Below are positions 43,201-52,523 of a stretch of DNA of 64,000 nucleotides, piece by piece. How positions within the stretch are numbered: the first letter of the stretch is position 1; every line of letters starts with the position of its first letter. The notes under the pieces were generated by a model that did no database searches, was not told where the DNA came from, and worked only from the letters and a program-made list of their open reading frames with translations. The DNA comes from CAWBAT01 sp046331665 (GTDB taxonomy: Bacteria; Acidobacteriota; Terriglobia; Versatilivoradales; Versatilivoraceae), in the NCBI GenBank assembly GCA_046331665.1, contig JAXLQK010000028.1, forward strand, positions 1 to 64,000, read 5' to 3'. Both the position numbers and the translations under genes were made by a program.

Positions 43201-44588
43201 TGCGGTGGGTAGCTATAGTTGAATGTTTCATAGACAAATGTTTTCGACGATGAGGTGGTCCCGTCTTCCAGGATCGTAGAAATGGAGTAAAGTCTAGGCG
43301 CGATTGGATCGTTGTCGGGCGGGCAAGGGGAATTGTCTTGATTAGCCCATGTCAATGGGCCCGGTAGAGCGTCACCCTGATAAGACATATTGTACTGGCG
43401 TAGGGGCGTTCCGGCCGCCGTTCCTTGATAAAACTTAGCGCTGCCAAGCACGTCACCAAGAGCCTTTGTGAAGACTGCCTGATTGTTGTTCGGGTCAGTC
43501 ATGGTAACAACACCCGTACTCGTTTCATTGAAGGTCCACGTCGAAGCCTGACCGTTGACATTCACGGTGCGGCTGGCGACTCGGCGATGAGTCTTGATGT
43601 CACTTGTTGCGTCCTGCACTGTTGCCCAGGTATAAGTAATATAGCCACCTGTGGGCAGATCAATTCGAGTGATGGCTCCGAACGAAGGCTCGTACTGAAA
43701 TTGATAAGTCTGATTGTTGGGGAGCACAACTGAGTTCACTACAGATTGGGTTCCGCTATATTCCCAGGTCGTCCGGCCGCATAAATTAATCCCAAAGCTG
43801 GTATTGATTGCCAATGACCCGAAGTTCACCGTATAGGTCCTTTGAGTTCCTCCTGAATCGGGAACGCTATAGAGCCGCTGTGTTGAATTCGTAGTAATCG
43901 TCACAGAAGTCTGGCCAAGCGTATCCACCCAGGATGTGCCGGTTGACTTTTTGTTCCCATTCGCGTCTTGAAACTGATCGGTACCGGAGGGAGTAATTTG
44001 AGTCCCATCTGCAAGAATGACTTTCCCCGACACTCTGTCGGCCCAGATGCCTGCTGCGGTCAAGTCCGGACCTTGATCGTAATATACGGGATCGCACCCA
44101 ACTACAGAGTCCTTTATCGCCAGCAAATGCTTTGCCCCGGTTCCATCATGAAACATATAGCTCTGATTTGAGTAGCTTGGAAACCCATTACAACTCCCCA
44201 CCACCATGATTTTGGAAAGTCGAGGCCGAGTCTCATTCCAGCCTAACGCTATCCCCTCGCGCTCTTCTGGCGTCCAAACAAAAATCGGTATCCCCATGTT
44301 TACTCGTGGTGCAGACCTCCATAGCAAAGCATTGTAATAAATCCCCACGTTGGAACCCATGCCTCGACCAGGTTTGGACACAAAAGGAATATTGACAATG
44401 AGGTTTCCCGTAAGAATATCGACTTTCTCGACCTCCGTCCCAATAGAAGTTGTAAAAGGAAGATCCCCAGTGCGGTTTTGGGGAGTTACCTTGACGGGAA
44501 TCTCATTTTGGGACCAGAGTGGGCGTACAAAAGCGATCATCAAAATGGAGATAAATAGGTGCGGAAGAATTTTTTTGGCTGGGTTCAT
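40209..44588 (-). CDS. Secreted RHS/YD-repeat shell protein
   Basis: A 1459-residue protein with a Sec signal peptide (PHLFISILMIAFVRPLWSQ). After an N-terminal domain of about 300 residues come many YD repeats (for example YTYDNDGNLQTRTDARGNV, YDAMGRVTQ, YDPLNRLDSAS, YDAENRMVTFNG), which build the barrel-like RHS shell. The core end is ...EIGTGYGSRG, KFTSKERDSESNLDFFLARY, FSGPQGRFMTPDWS and NLYSYVINNPLNRTDPLGHD. The last about 25 residues after KDKGYAD are out of frame relative to the true toxin tip. A signal peptide rather than a PAAR or VgrG partner points to Sec-dependent surface display, not type VI secretion. It follows the LolA-like gene by 28 bp. Confidence 0.88.
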   Translation of the reverse strand: MNPAKKILPHLFISILMIAFVRPLWSQNEIPVKVTPQNRTGDLPFTTSIGTEVEKVDILTGNLIVNIPFVSKPGRGMGSNVGIYYNALLWRSAPRVNMGIPIFVWTPEEREGIALGWNETRPRLSKIMVVGSCNGFPSYSNQSYMFHDGTGAKHLLAIKDSVVGCDPVYYDQGPDLTAAGIWADRVSGKVILADGTQITPSGTDQFQDANGNKKSTGTSWVDTLGQTSVTITTNSTQRLYSVPDSGGTQRTYTVNFGSLAINTSFGINLCGRTTWEYSGTQSVVNSVVLPNNQTYQFQYEPSFGAITRIDLPTGGYITYTWATVQDATSDIKTHRRVASRTVNVNGQASTWTFNETSTGVVTMTDPNNNQAVFTKALGDVLGSAKFYQGTAAGTPLRQYNMSYQGDALPGPLTWANQDNSPCPPDNDPIAPRLYSISTILEDGTTSSSKTFVYETFNYSYPPQPGTSGPLTFSTSRGNVSEIWEYDYGGGLVRKTTKSYLHNANAGYLPYNIVNKVINETIYDAGGAQIAKTDYEYDSTALTSVTGAPQHDDASFPATFTFRGNLTKVNRWRNLPSVATLTTTYIYDTLGNITSITDPLTHTTSYTYDDSFSGGSCLPPSNSRAFVTQASNHLTFRTQFTYYPCTGLTSAKKDENDILNTRAGTTFTYDLMNRPLQTSFPDGGLKTLTYTDTVPVKVATTTKLTSTTNITSDVEFDGLGRSRKTRLTSDPQGTIYGRTAYDNLGRAYQTWNPTRCDPDIGSCSEKTYGYTETQFDAIGRVIKVIPPDGSVSSNNITTGYLLNTTTVTDQASKARKSFTDALGRLTQVIEDPGSLAYSTTYSYDVLDNLTGVSQVQPSEGTQNRSFTYNSLSQLLTATNPESGTVSYTYDNDGNLQTRTDARGNVTTHVYDGIHRINSKSYSIVAPTATTQNVSYTYDNLATNCNSKGRLTLVDNTDSKTNIQCYDAMGRVTQGNQVTKAGSPLTDYTYPFTNYIYNSAGMMTSETLPSGKVIGTSIDTAGRVAGVYKTGAYYVGAVETDATNRILYAPQGAIAQMRLGTGLWDQTRFNKRLQPTQMGVGQTTTGLDTDLTTTYANRLLLGNCYSNVDPNCSGAGTANNNGNVLRQKIQATSLSLTQVFAYDPLNRLDSASESGGGTPWAQDYDYGRFGNRAVVGPTDYIPAPALTPISIAAYNGNTNKRNSVGYAYDASGNMITEATTRTMTYDAENRMVTFNGGSGTTTYTYDGDGRRVKKVDNGNVNSIYVYDALRRMAAEYSSAAFSGPGGTSYISGDHLGNTRLVINPDYSVKGRHDYLPFGEEIGTGYGSRGSIFGYGGIDIRQKFTSKERDSESNLDFFLARYFSGPQGRFMTPDWSVKPQPVPYADLTNPQTLNLYSYVINNPLNRTDPLGHDWFYVDEKWKWQKGHVYHDAKGNTTKDKGYADCWLRPQPGRTSRVQPSSV

Positions 44589-44616
44589 GGCCGCAGACTC
44601 CTCAATTGAATGATTC

Positions 44617-45387
44617 CTATTGGAACTGGCTATCGAGCAGCCCAGTATTAATATTTACTTTGGTGATAACCATGTCGCTCATTTTCTGACCCATGATGGA
44701 GCGCATCACCCGAAACGGGACCATGATTCCTCCGACCTGTTGGTAGTTGGCGTAATAAGTGTCGACGGCGGTCCGATTGCTGACCGTTTCTGGAGAGAAA
44801 ATGAAGCTCTGTGTTCTCGACACCAGCTTCGTTTTTACGTCAATATAAACATGAAGTTCAGACATCAACTCGAGTGCCTGAGCTTCCAAGGGATCTGCAG
44901 TGCCTGTGTCTGCTGAAAGACGAACATGAAAAGCAGGACTGCCACTGACGACTTCTTGCCCCAGGTAGACGACCTTCGTCTGAGAACCTGCAAAACTCGC
45001 GATACGAGACAAGGCAGGGACATAGTCAGGGCCATCAAAAGCTGTCATCCAGAGTGGGGATGGCTCCCTTTTCCCATCGATCACACTGTAGCCCACACCC
45101 TGTTCCGATACGGAAATAATCTGTTGATTGGGCAGATTAATCTCTCGTCGAACATTATTCGGTCCCTTGTTTTCAAAGACGATAGTTCCAACCGTTCCGT
45201 CTGCCATCTCGATGGTACCCTGCAATACGGCATCTTGAATCGTTGTGCCAGGTACAGTCATGGCAGACATCGAATCCGTCAAAACGGAAACGGCTTGAGC
45301 GTCTTTCTGGACAACTTTTTGCGCCATGACAGTATTTGGCACGCAGCAAATTAATATCGAGATCCAAATCTCCAATCGATTGCTCAT
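44617..45387 (-). CDS. Exported LolA-like/outer-membrane lipoprotein-sorting-fold protein
   Basis: A 256-residue secreted protein (signal peptide about 1-22, IWISILICCVPNTVMAQ). The mature chain is beta-rich with alternating short strands (GTIEMADGTVGTIVFENKG, VGYSVIDGKREPSP, AFHVRLSADTGTADPLEAQALELMSELHVYIDVKTKLV, YQQVGGIMVPFRVMRS), a pattern often seen in LolA/LolB-fold or DUF4292-like proteins of acidobacteria. It lies between the FN3 gene and the RHS gene on the same strand, so it could assist export or surface assembly of the RHS protein. Function not established. Confidence 0.6.
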   Translation of the reverse strand: MSNRLEIWISILICCVPNTVMAQKVVQKDAQAVSVLTDSMSAMTVPGTTIQDAVLQGTIEMADGTVGTIVFENKGPNNVRREINLPNQQIISVSEQGVGYSVIDGKREPSPLWMTAFDGPDYVPALSRIASFAGSQTKVVYLGQEVVSGSPAFHVRLSADTGTADPLEAQALELMSELHVYIDVKTKLVSRTQSFIFSPETVSNRTAVDTYYANYQQVGGIMVPFRVMRSIMGQKMSDMVITKVNINTGLLDSQFQ

Positions 45388-45453
45388 CCGAATTTTCTCC
45401 CGTTCTGGCCTAATTCAAATAATCCTGAAAATTAAGGCTGGCTCTTTATTCTT

Positions 45454-47230
45454 CTACTGGATTTTGAACGCGTCGATATCAACTAGGGTCCCCGTGGATG
45501 ATGCGTTTTTGGTTCCGGTCACTTCAACATGAATCGTGTGAATACCAGTTCCCAAGCTGGGATAAGTGGCCGTTTGTTGCAACAGAAGGGTCGAAGAAAA
45601 GAGATCTATTGTCCCTTTATCTATGCCGTCAATTGTCACTTGGGCTATCCCTCGTTGGGAATGTTTTGAGAAATAATACGTGACCTGGGTTCCCGTAAAT
45701 GTCAAGGTCGCGGCATAGAATTGACTTGAAGTAGATGTCAGCGTGTTGTTATAGGCACCCGTATAGCTGCTTTGGGTCCACGAACCTATCCATTTTACAT
45801 TTGCGACTCGCTCATCATAAGGAGTGGCGTTAGGCCCCACAGTGGTGATTCCTACAATAAATGCATCTACATCAATCGTAACTCCGCCTGAAGATCCGTT
45901 CTTAGTGTTGGTTACTGTGACCTCAATCGTATGATTTCCTGCGCCCAATCCTGAATAGCTTTTGGCCACTTGGAAAAGCTTGTTGAGATTGGGGCCGCTC
46001 GGTGTGTAGAGATCCAGATTGCCTTTGTCGATGCCGTCAATCTTGATATTGGCAATCCCTCTAAATCCATCCTTGGTAAAGACGTAGGTGACGTCGTCCC
46101 CACTGAAGCTGAATGTTGCTCGGTCGTTTTGAGCTGAACTGTAATTCAAAGTGGATGCATACGACAGCGGGTAGGACGTCGTAAGCGCCCAACTACCTGT
46201 ATAAACGACATTGGTGCTATTACTGTCATAAGTTCCCGTGGAAGAAAGTGTTCCAGTACAGGCGTTGGCTTCGTTCGAGTAACCGGAGTTCCCGGCCCCG
46301 TTGTAGGCTCGCACTCGGTAGTAATAAACAGACCCATTATTCAATCCCGTGTTGGAGTAGGTTGTGACGTTGACCCCAACGACGGCAATTTCAGAATAAG
46401 TACCGCCGACGCCCAACTTCCGTTCAATTCTGAATCCACTCTCATTGCCGCTATTGTCTGTCCAGGAAAGATTGATCTGGCTGGTGGAAATCTTCGTGGC
46501 CGTCAACCCGCTCGGGGCAGCTGGCGGCGTGGGAGGAGCCTGGGTCGTTGCATTAGCCTCATTCGAGTAAGCTGAATCCCCAATTCCGTTATAAGCGCGG
46601 ACCCGATAGTAGTAAGTCGTTGAGGCGGATAGACCAGTATTCGGGTAGGTGGTGGTATTGGCTGCCACAGTGGCAATCTGCGAATACGTTCCTCCCACAC
46701 CTGTCTTCCGCTCGATCTTGAAGCCGGTTTCATTCGAGCTATTGTCTGTCCACGAGAGATTGATCTGAGAGCTGGAAATCGCCGTGGCCGAAAGCCCACT
46801 GGGAGCAGCCGGAACCGTATTGGTGGTTGTGGCACTGGATTCATTGGAATAGGCGGAATCTCCGGCAGTGTTATTAGCGCGGACTCTCGGTAATAATAAG
46901 TGGTCGCTGGAGAAAGCCCCTGTATCGCTGTAGCTCGTGCTGTTATAGGTAACCGTGGTGATTTGGGCGTAGGTTCCTCCAGCGCCGGTCTTTCTCTCAA
47001 TCTTGAACTGCGTTTCGCTGGGGCTGCTGTCTGCCCGGTGTGACGATCTGTGTCCCGGAGACTGGAGAGGCCACCAACTCCCAGGGGCTGTCGGGGGCAG
47101 ACAGCGGTTCTTCGACCGCCCACCAGCTTTCCGCCCACGTAGATATATTCCTTGGAGGGAGTCGTGGGAGATAGGCTTTGGCAGAAAGAGAATGATCTAC
47201 CGCCAATATCCAGATCAAGGAGAGAAACAC
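45454..47230 (-). pseudogene. Fibronectin type III / jelly-roll surface protein, 5' part broken by frameshifts
   Basis: The intact 3' part (46698-45454, 414 residues) holds two FN3 domains (TYYYRVRAYNGIGDSAYSNEA and a near copy) and two beta-sandwich domains of about 120 residues each, related to each other (TYVFTKDGFRGIANIKIDGIDKG versus TYYFSKHSQRGIAQVTIDGIDKG). Upstream, all three frames carry pieces of a further FN3 domain (FKIERKTGAGGTYAQI, GLSPATTYYYR, RANNTAGDSAYS) and the stretch KEYIYVGGKLV plus AVEEPLSAPDSPW, preceded by a signal-like segment at the GTG at 47230 (FLSLIWILAV). At least three indels lie between about 46880 and 47130. Large tandem FN3/jelly-roll proteins are usually surface adhesins or polymer binders. 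It opens the minus-strand RHS cluster. Confidence 0.75.
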
Positions 47231-48046
47231 ATCACGAGACTTGAGAATCTCTCGCGTCTCGCAAGTTTAGAAAAATGCCGTCGAAGAAAGTCCAGCATCA
47301 TGTAATGCTCCTTCGGCAAGGAATAGGCTGTGGGGATATCGATATGACGCCGACCTGCGGTGCTCAGTTTGGCTATGAGGAGGGAATTATTAGGCCAGCA
47401 ATCCCACTTCGCGGATTTACCTGCAGGTTGATTGAACTCGTCATTGGTTCGGTTGCTCGTGATTGTTAGATTGCTTTTTGTGATTCACCTCCAGATTCTC
47501 TAGAACCAAAGAACGTTGTGTGGCCTCGCATCTTGTTCGCCAAATCAATTGCGCCCATGAATCATCGCTTTAGATGGATTCACCTCATCGTAAGAGAACG
47601 AGGTGTGCGTGAAACGGCGCAATACGCTGGGTAATTTCACCTACAGGAGAAAATACAAATTGGGGAATTGAGACGAAGTGTTTTTGTTGACGGACAGAGG
47701 TTGTAGAGAATCGACTTAAATTATCCCGAATTCCGAAGTTGGCAGTCTGTGATCTCCTCGATCTGCTAACTAACATCGACTCCGCGAAGCCCCGGGAAGG
47801 GGAGAAAAGTTCCAATGCTTGCTTTAGGTGAACGCACGGGTAGGACTGATTCGTCCTCCCCCGCGCGTTCACTCGAGCGTGTGACGGCGGAGGGGCACTC
47901 CCACGCGCCCGCTCCACCTCAAACGCAAAGCCAACTTCTCGGAATTCAGGTTTAAATGCGGCTTGAGGCAAAAAAGGGTCGCGCACCAGGTCTGTCAGTC
48001 GTCTTCTTCTTTTTCTTCTATCCGAAAGAATACCTTTACCGTGTGA
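47231..48046. other. 0.8-kb gap with no recognisable gene
   Basis: The longest open frame (minus, 47585-47986) has biased, low-complexity-like residues and no family motif, so I do not call it. The only clear structure is the long hairpin at 47828-47872. Confidence 0.5.
47828..47872. repeat. 45-nt imperfect hairpin
   Basis: GTGAACGC (47828-47835) pairs with GCGTTCAC (47865-47872); inside, CGGG and AGGAC pair with CCCG and GTCCT around a TGATTC loop. There is no T run, so it is not a normal terminator. Possibly a REP-like repeat or structured RNA. Confidence 0.5.
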
Positions 48047-48756
48047 TCAGAAGCGACGGCCTTCTCCATTTTCAAAGGCCGGAGCAACCCACCAGTACTT
48101 CACCTCATAGAGAGCGAGTTCGGTCAATCCATATTCAAGCGTATTGACGGGATTGGCCTCGAGCACTTCTCCTTTGTCATTCAATCGCAGGGAGATCTCA
48201 ATTTCTCCCCCTTTTTTCTTTTTGAGCGCTTGTTCGGTCTGAGGCGGAAGGGTGCTCAACAGAGTCATCGGCGCTCGACTTTTGTCCGTGGTCGGAGAAA
48301 TGTTGACCCTCCGATAGCGCATCGTGGAACCGTAATTGGTTCGCCCAAATTTGACGCGAAGGTCGAATTTCTTTAAGTATTCGCTTCCGATTTCGAGATT
48401 GATCTTTTCCAATCCTGAGTAAATACCTCAAATTCCGACGCGCTGGATGGGCTGTAACCGGAACGCCTGATTGCCGATGAGAAACGACCTTTCGCACAGC
48501 CTTCGGGCATACAAATCCGTAACCTAATTCCCATCGGCGCCGTGTCCTGGCAGACGCGCAAGCCCGTGGCCCCCCATCCGTTTTGACTTCGATCCGTCAT
48601 ATAAGAATGAATCAAAATGAAGGATCTTCCATCATCAGCCCGCATCGTAATGTTTTCGGCGGAAAGGCAACGACGCGTATCCCCCAGGTTGACCATTTCA
48701 ACCCAAAACCCCGCTTCGCATTGAGTTCCAAACGTCATAATCAGCAAGTGATCCAT
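48047..48756 (-). pseudogene. Hypothetical exported protein, interrupted by frameshift
   Basis: Two minus-strand frames continue each other: 48756-48373 (MDHLLIMTFGTQCEAGFWVE ... GWGATGLRVCQDTAPMGIRLRICMPEGCAKG) and 48412-48047 (EKINLEIGSEYLKKFDLRVKF ... EISLRLNDKGEVLEANPVN, then LEYGLTELALYEVKYWWVAP). The switch occurs near 48420. Upstream, at about 48900-48760, a third frame carries a hydrophobic segment (INYQWLIILNLCLFLLF) that could be the signal peptide, so the gene may begin near 48900 with a second frameshift near 48790. The family is not recognised. The 48757-49084 stretch otherwise holds nothing clear. Confidence 0.45.
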
Positions 48757-49084
48757 GTAGACATGATAATTGCTCGGCGAGGGAGGAAGCTCTCGCTGCG
48801 AAAAGTACTAAGGAGGCCCCCCCCTGAAATAAAAGAAAAAGGCATAGATTGAGGATTATAAGCCATTGATAGTTGATCTTTCCGCGAAGAACCATAGTCC
48901 ACTGAAATCGGCCTGGCCGTAATTGTGTATGGAGAAACAATTCCCTCCCTCATCATTTTACGATGAAGCCACTTAATTGCGCCATTCTGAATTCCCTGCC
49001 TATTCCATAACTACTGGGCTGGGCCCAGTCGCAGAAGAGACACGGAAGGCGCTGCTTGGATTCCACCCTAAAACTGCATCACTC

Positions 49085-49951
49085 TCATGCGATCGGGGGA
49101 GGAAGGTCACCCTCTGGCAGAGTAAGGCCGTAAAATCTGGACGCATTCCCAGCCATAAATGCATCCCACTCCATGTCATTGCCATCCGATCTAAGGATTT
49201 GACGAGGCAAATCCAGGACTTGTCCATAGTCACCAGCCAGCAGGCACACTGGCCAATCGCTTCCCCAACAAATTCGGTCCCAGCCGAAAATGGCGAGAAT
49301 GTGTTCCAAGTAAAAGGCAAAATCATTGACTTGCCAGCCCTCATGATCCGCCTCGGTAATTAACCCGGAAATCTTGCAAAAGAGATTGGGAAATTGAGCC
49401 AGCTCCCGCATTTGACTGGCCCAGGGTTCTTGAGATCCTGAGCGAATAGATGGCTTGGCAATATGATCGATGATCATTGGCATCGACGGAATCTTGCCCA
49501 AAAGCTTCAGCACACTGTCGAGCTGATGAGGCTTGACCAACAAATCATAGACCAGGCCCGCTTCGTGAATTAATTTCAATCCTCGAATCACCTTTGGCTG
49601 CAGCACCCAATGGGCGTCAGGTTCATCTTGGATAAGATGTCGTACCCCTTTGAATTTGGGATTCTTCCCAAGCTCACGGAGCGTAGCAGCGAGGTGAATA
49701 TCCATAAGGTCTACCCAGCCTACCACCCCGAGAATTAAATTGGATGCGGTTGCCAGCTGCAGCAGCCACTTCGTCTCTTCAAGACTCTGGTGTGCTTGGA
49801 CAACGACGGTTCCGGATACAGGAAAGGGCTGAATTGTTTGGATCAAATCGTCGACGAGAAAATTCCGATGGAGTGGCTTTACTTCCGCAGACATCCACGA
49901 ATACTTTCGCAACCGCAAATCCCAAAGATGATGGTGAGAATCAATGATCAT
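49085..49951 (-). CDS. Amidohydrolase 2 family protein (sugar-lactonase-like, COG3618)
   Basis: A 288-residue metal-dependent TIM-barrel hydrolase. It begins MIIDSHHHLWDLRLRKYSW, the N-terminal signature of the COG3618 group that includes L-fuconolactone and L-rhamnonolactone hydrolases and 2-pyrone-4,6-dicarboxylate lactonase. Other marks are VVVQAHQSLEETKWLL, GVRHLIQDEPD, MIIDHIAKPSI (HxxKP with the metal-binding His) and ICWGSDWPV (catalytic Asp). The start at 49951 is favoured by family alignment; ATGs at 49960 and 49975 are possible. It is 17 kb from the sugar island, but a lactonase is exactly the step absent there. No operator of the LacI type is seen upstream. Confidence 0.85.
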   Translation of the reverse strand: MIIDSHHHLWDLRLRKYSWMSAEVKPLHRNFLVDDLIQTIQPFPVSGTVVVQAHQSLEETKWLLQLATASNLILGVVGWVDLMDIHLAATLRELGKNPKFKGVRHLIQDEPDAHWVLQPKVIRGLKLIHEAGLVYDLLVKPHQLDSVLKLLGKIPSMPMIIDHIAKPSIRSGSQEPWASQMRELAQFPNLFCKISGLITEADHEGWQVNDFAFYLEHILAIFGWDRICWGSDWPVCLLAGDYGQVLDLPRQILRSDGNDMEWDAFMAGNASRFYGLTLPEGDLPPPIA

Positions 49952-50024
49952 TCCAGGCATAGAACGTCGACGCATCTCGTTACAACTGGGAATGTTCCTT
50001 CGTTGGAGCCCCTATCTTATCAAA

Positions 50025-50043
50025 AAGTGGCAAGGTGCCACTT
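50025..50043. repeat. Short hairpin between divergent amidohydrolase and dusB
   Basis: AAGTGGC (50025-50031) pairs with GCCACTT (50037-50043) around a 5-nt loop. The string AAGGTGCC followed by CACTTCTTC (with a small insertion) also occurs at 23617-23639, so it may belong to a dispersed small repeat. Confidence 0.4.
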
Positions 50044-50228
50044 CTTCGACAAGATTAAGATGAGATGGCGCCTTTTTGGTCATGCTCATTCACCACCTTT
50101 GTGCTCAGGGCGTGCGACCATTCTCCCATCCAGCCAAACGGAGTTCCGCGGTTTTCGTTCTTTCATTAGGAGCCTCTGGCAAGGTAAAATGTGGTGGTTT
50201 GCGCTCGAACCGGAGAAAACGACGTAAC

Positions 50229-51230
50229 ATGCTTCGTATTCAGAATATCGTGGTTGATCCTCCTACATTTCTCTCACCGATGGCCGGCCTTACCGATAGT
50301 GTCTTTCGCCGCCTGATCAAAAGGTTGGGAGGCTGTGGTCTGGTCATGACGGAGTTCACCAGTGCCGAGGGACTGACGCGTAACTCGCTCAAAAGCAAGC
50401 GAATGCTTTTTTATCATGACGAAGAACGCCCCGTCACGGCACAACTGTTTGGGGCGGATCCCGCACGATTGGCAGATGCTACCCGGATGGTTGAGGATCT
50501 TGGATTTGACGCTATTGATCTGAATCTTGGCTGCCCCGCGAAGAAAGTGGTAAAGGCTTGTGGAGGCTCTGCCTTGTTGCGGGAGTTGAAATTATTGGAA
50601 GAAATTCTTCGAGTCATCCGCCGTACGACCCTCTTGCCCTTCACGATTAAGATCCGTGCTGGATGGTGCGAAAACGAGATTGTTTCCGTGCAGGTGGGAA
50701 AAATGGCCGAGGAGATTGGGGTTAACGCGATTGCCTTTCATCCCAGAACTCGAGTCCAAGGATTTTCCGGTCATTCGGACTGGAGACTTATCGCCGAGCT
50801 TAAGGCAAATTTGCGGATCCCCGTGATTGGGAACGGAGATATAGTGGCGCCAGAGGATGCTTTCCGAATGCTGGATGAAACAGGTTGTGACGGGGTGATG
50901 ATCGGCCGGGGAGCTTTGAGCAACCCTTGGATTTTCCAGCAGATTGACTCCATCCGGCAGGGACGTCTGGCGCGGCAACCCGGCATCGAAGACAAATATC
51001 AACTCATTAAGAGCTATTTCCATCTGCTGTTTGAGGAAGAGACACCCGGGGCCATCGGGAAGATGAAACAGTTTGCTTCTTGGTTTACTCATGCCGTTCC
51101 CTACGGTGCCGCGCTACGCAAATCGATTTACGAATCTGAAAGCACGCGACAAGTCATCGAACGCATCGACGAATTCTTCCATAGCGCCCTGACCACACCC
51201 GCAAAGAGTTCCGATCTCACGGCAGCCTGA
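50229..51230 (+). CDS. dusB: tRNA-dihydrouridine synthase (DusB type)
   Basis: A 333-residue FMN enzyme that reduces uridine to dihydrouridine in tRNA. The start at 50229 (MLRIQNIVVDPPTFLSPMAGLTD) gives the normal Dus N terminus; an upstream in-frame ATG at 50076 adds 51 unrelated residues. Visible are the FMN-binding PMAGLTD, QLFGADP, the LNLGCPAKKVVKACGGSALL loop with the catalytic Cys, KIRAGW, FHPRTRVQGF, VIGNGD and GVMIGRGALSNPWIF. It opens the plus-strand run to the lysine genes, ending 26 bp before lysJ. Confidence 0.95.
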   Translation: MLRIQNIVVDPPTFLSPMAGLTDSVFRRLIKRLGGCGLVMTEFTSAEGLTRNSLKSKRMLFYHDEERPVTAQLFGADPARLADATRMVEDLGFDAIDLNLGCPAKKVVKACGGSALLRELKLLEEILRVIRRTTLLPFTIKIRAGWCENEIVSVQVGKMAEEIGVNAIAFHPRTRVQGFSGHSDWRLIAELKANLRIPVIGNGDIVAPEDAFRMLDETGCDGVMIGRGALSNPWIFQQIDSIRQGRLARQPGIEDKYQLIKSYFHLLFEEETPGAIGKMKQFASWFTHAVPYGAALRKSIYESESTRQVIERIDEFFHSALTTPAKSSDLTAA

Positions 51231-51256
51231 TCACCATCAAACGGGAGCACACCAAC

Positions 51257-52430
51257 ATGCCCGAGGAAATTCTGGCCTCAACTTCCATTCATGAACTTGA
51301 GGACCAACATGGAGCAGGGACTTATTACAAACGTCCCCTCGCCATTGTGCGAGGCCTGGGGGCGCGTCTTTGGGATGAGTCCGGGAAAGAATACATTGAC
51401 TGTGTCGGGGGGCAGGGAGCCGCGAATGTCGGGCATCAGAACCCTTACGTCAATGCCGCCATCCAACAACAATCCCAAAGGCTGATAAACTGCACGGAAT
51501 TGTTCTACAACGACCAGCGAGCTCGTTTGCTGGACAAACTCAGCCAGATTTGTCCGCCCGCCATCACACGATTCTTCTTATGCAATTCCGGCGCTGAATC
51601 CATTGAGGGCGCTTTCAAGTTTGCCCGCCTGGCCACGGGGCGAACAGGAATCGTGGCGACCATGAGGGGCTATCATGGGAAGACCTTGGGCGCCTTAAGC
51701 GCGACCTGGAACAAGGAATATCGCGAGCCTTTTGAACCTCTGGTTCGATTTTCGCATGTTCCGTTTGATAACCTCGAGAAAACCTGTGCTGCGATCAGTG
51801 AAAAAGACCGCCGCCTTTGTGGTGGAGATTGTACAGGGGAAAGCGGGGTGCGTGTCGGCTCCCGGGAATATTTCGAAGGAGTGCGGGAACACTGCCGCAA
51901 GACCGGAACCTTATTCATCCGGATGAAGTGCAAACCGGCTTCTGCAGGACAGGCCATATGTTTGCGCTCGAGCACTTCGATTTATCCCCCGATATTCTTT
52001 GCCTTGCCAAGTCTCTGGGAGGCGGTGTCCGATGGGCGCCGTTGGAATCAGTGAGGCGATTGCTTCGAAGCTATTCAAGCTGGCCCACACCTCCACGTTT
52101 GGAGGAAATCCTCTTGCCTGTGCAGCCGCCAATGCTGCCATTCAATATATGGAGGATTTTCATCTGTCAGCCCGCCCGCGAATTGGGAGGAGAGTTCATG
52201 GCCATGCTGAGCCAAATCCAATCCCCAGATCCGTGCGAAGTCCGTGGCTTGGGCTTGATGATTGGGATGGAGCTTAAGGAAAGAGCGGTCCTTACATTCA
52301 CGCACTCATGGAAAAAGGGATCCTGGCCTTAGGCGCGGGGCCCACGGTCATTCGTTTCTTGCCCCCCTTGGTCATCGGACGTGAAGACTTGATACAGATT
52401 GTAGAGCGGACGAAGGAGGTGTTGGGCTGA
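51257..52430 (+). pseudogene. lysJ: LysJ/ArgD-type class III aminotransferase, multiple frameshifts
   Basis: The N-terminal part is intact in one frame (about 190 residues: ELEDQHGAGTYYKRPLAIVRG ending before the shift; then DESGKEYIDCVGGQGAANVGH). After about 51830 the expected sequence continues in successive frames: FVVEIVQGKAG, HPDEVQTGFCRTGHMFALEHF, LCLAKSLGGGV (the PLP-binding Lys), PMGAVGISEAIASKLF, TSTFGGNPLACAAANAAI, EVRGLGLMIGMELKE and finally ALMEKGILALGAGPTVIRFLPPL up to a TGA at 52428-52430. At least four indels are needed. The start motif and the VGGQG block favour the LysW-linked semialdehyde aminotransferase (LysJ) of lysine/arginine synthesis. As this is normally an essential biosynthetic gene and every catalytic residue is retained, assembly indels are quite likely. 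Confidence 0.85.
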
Positions 52431-52523
52431 GGAACTCGATAAGCCAACGCTTTATCTGGTGACATCCTCAAGACACTTGGTTTCAGGTCGAAAATCTAAA
52501 TGCGGTCAAAGGAGTCGACAAAG

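Noticed and set aside
40209..44588. Type VI secretion RHS effector
   Set aside because: The protein has a Sec signal peptide, and no PAAR domain, VgrG, Eag chaperone or other type VI gene is nearby.
47585..47986. A 133-codon minus-strand open frame
   Set aside because: No recognisable domain; it reads straight through the 45-nt hairpin, and composition is irregular.
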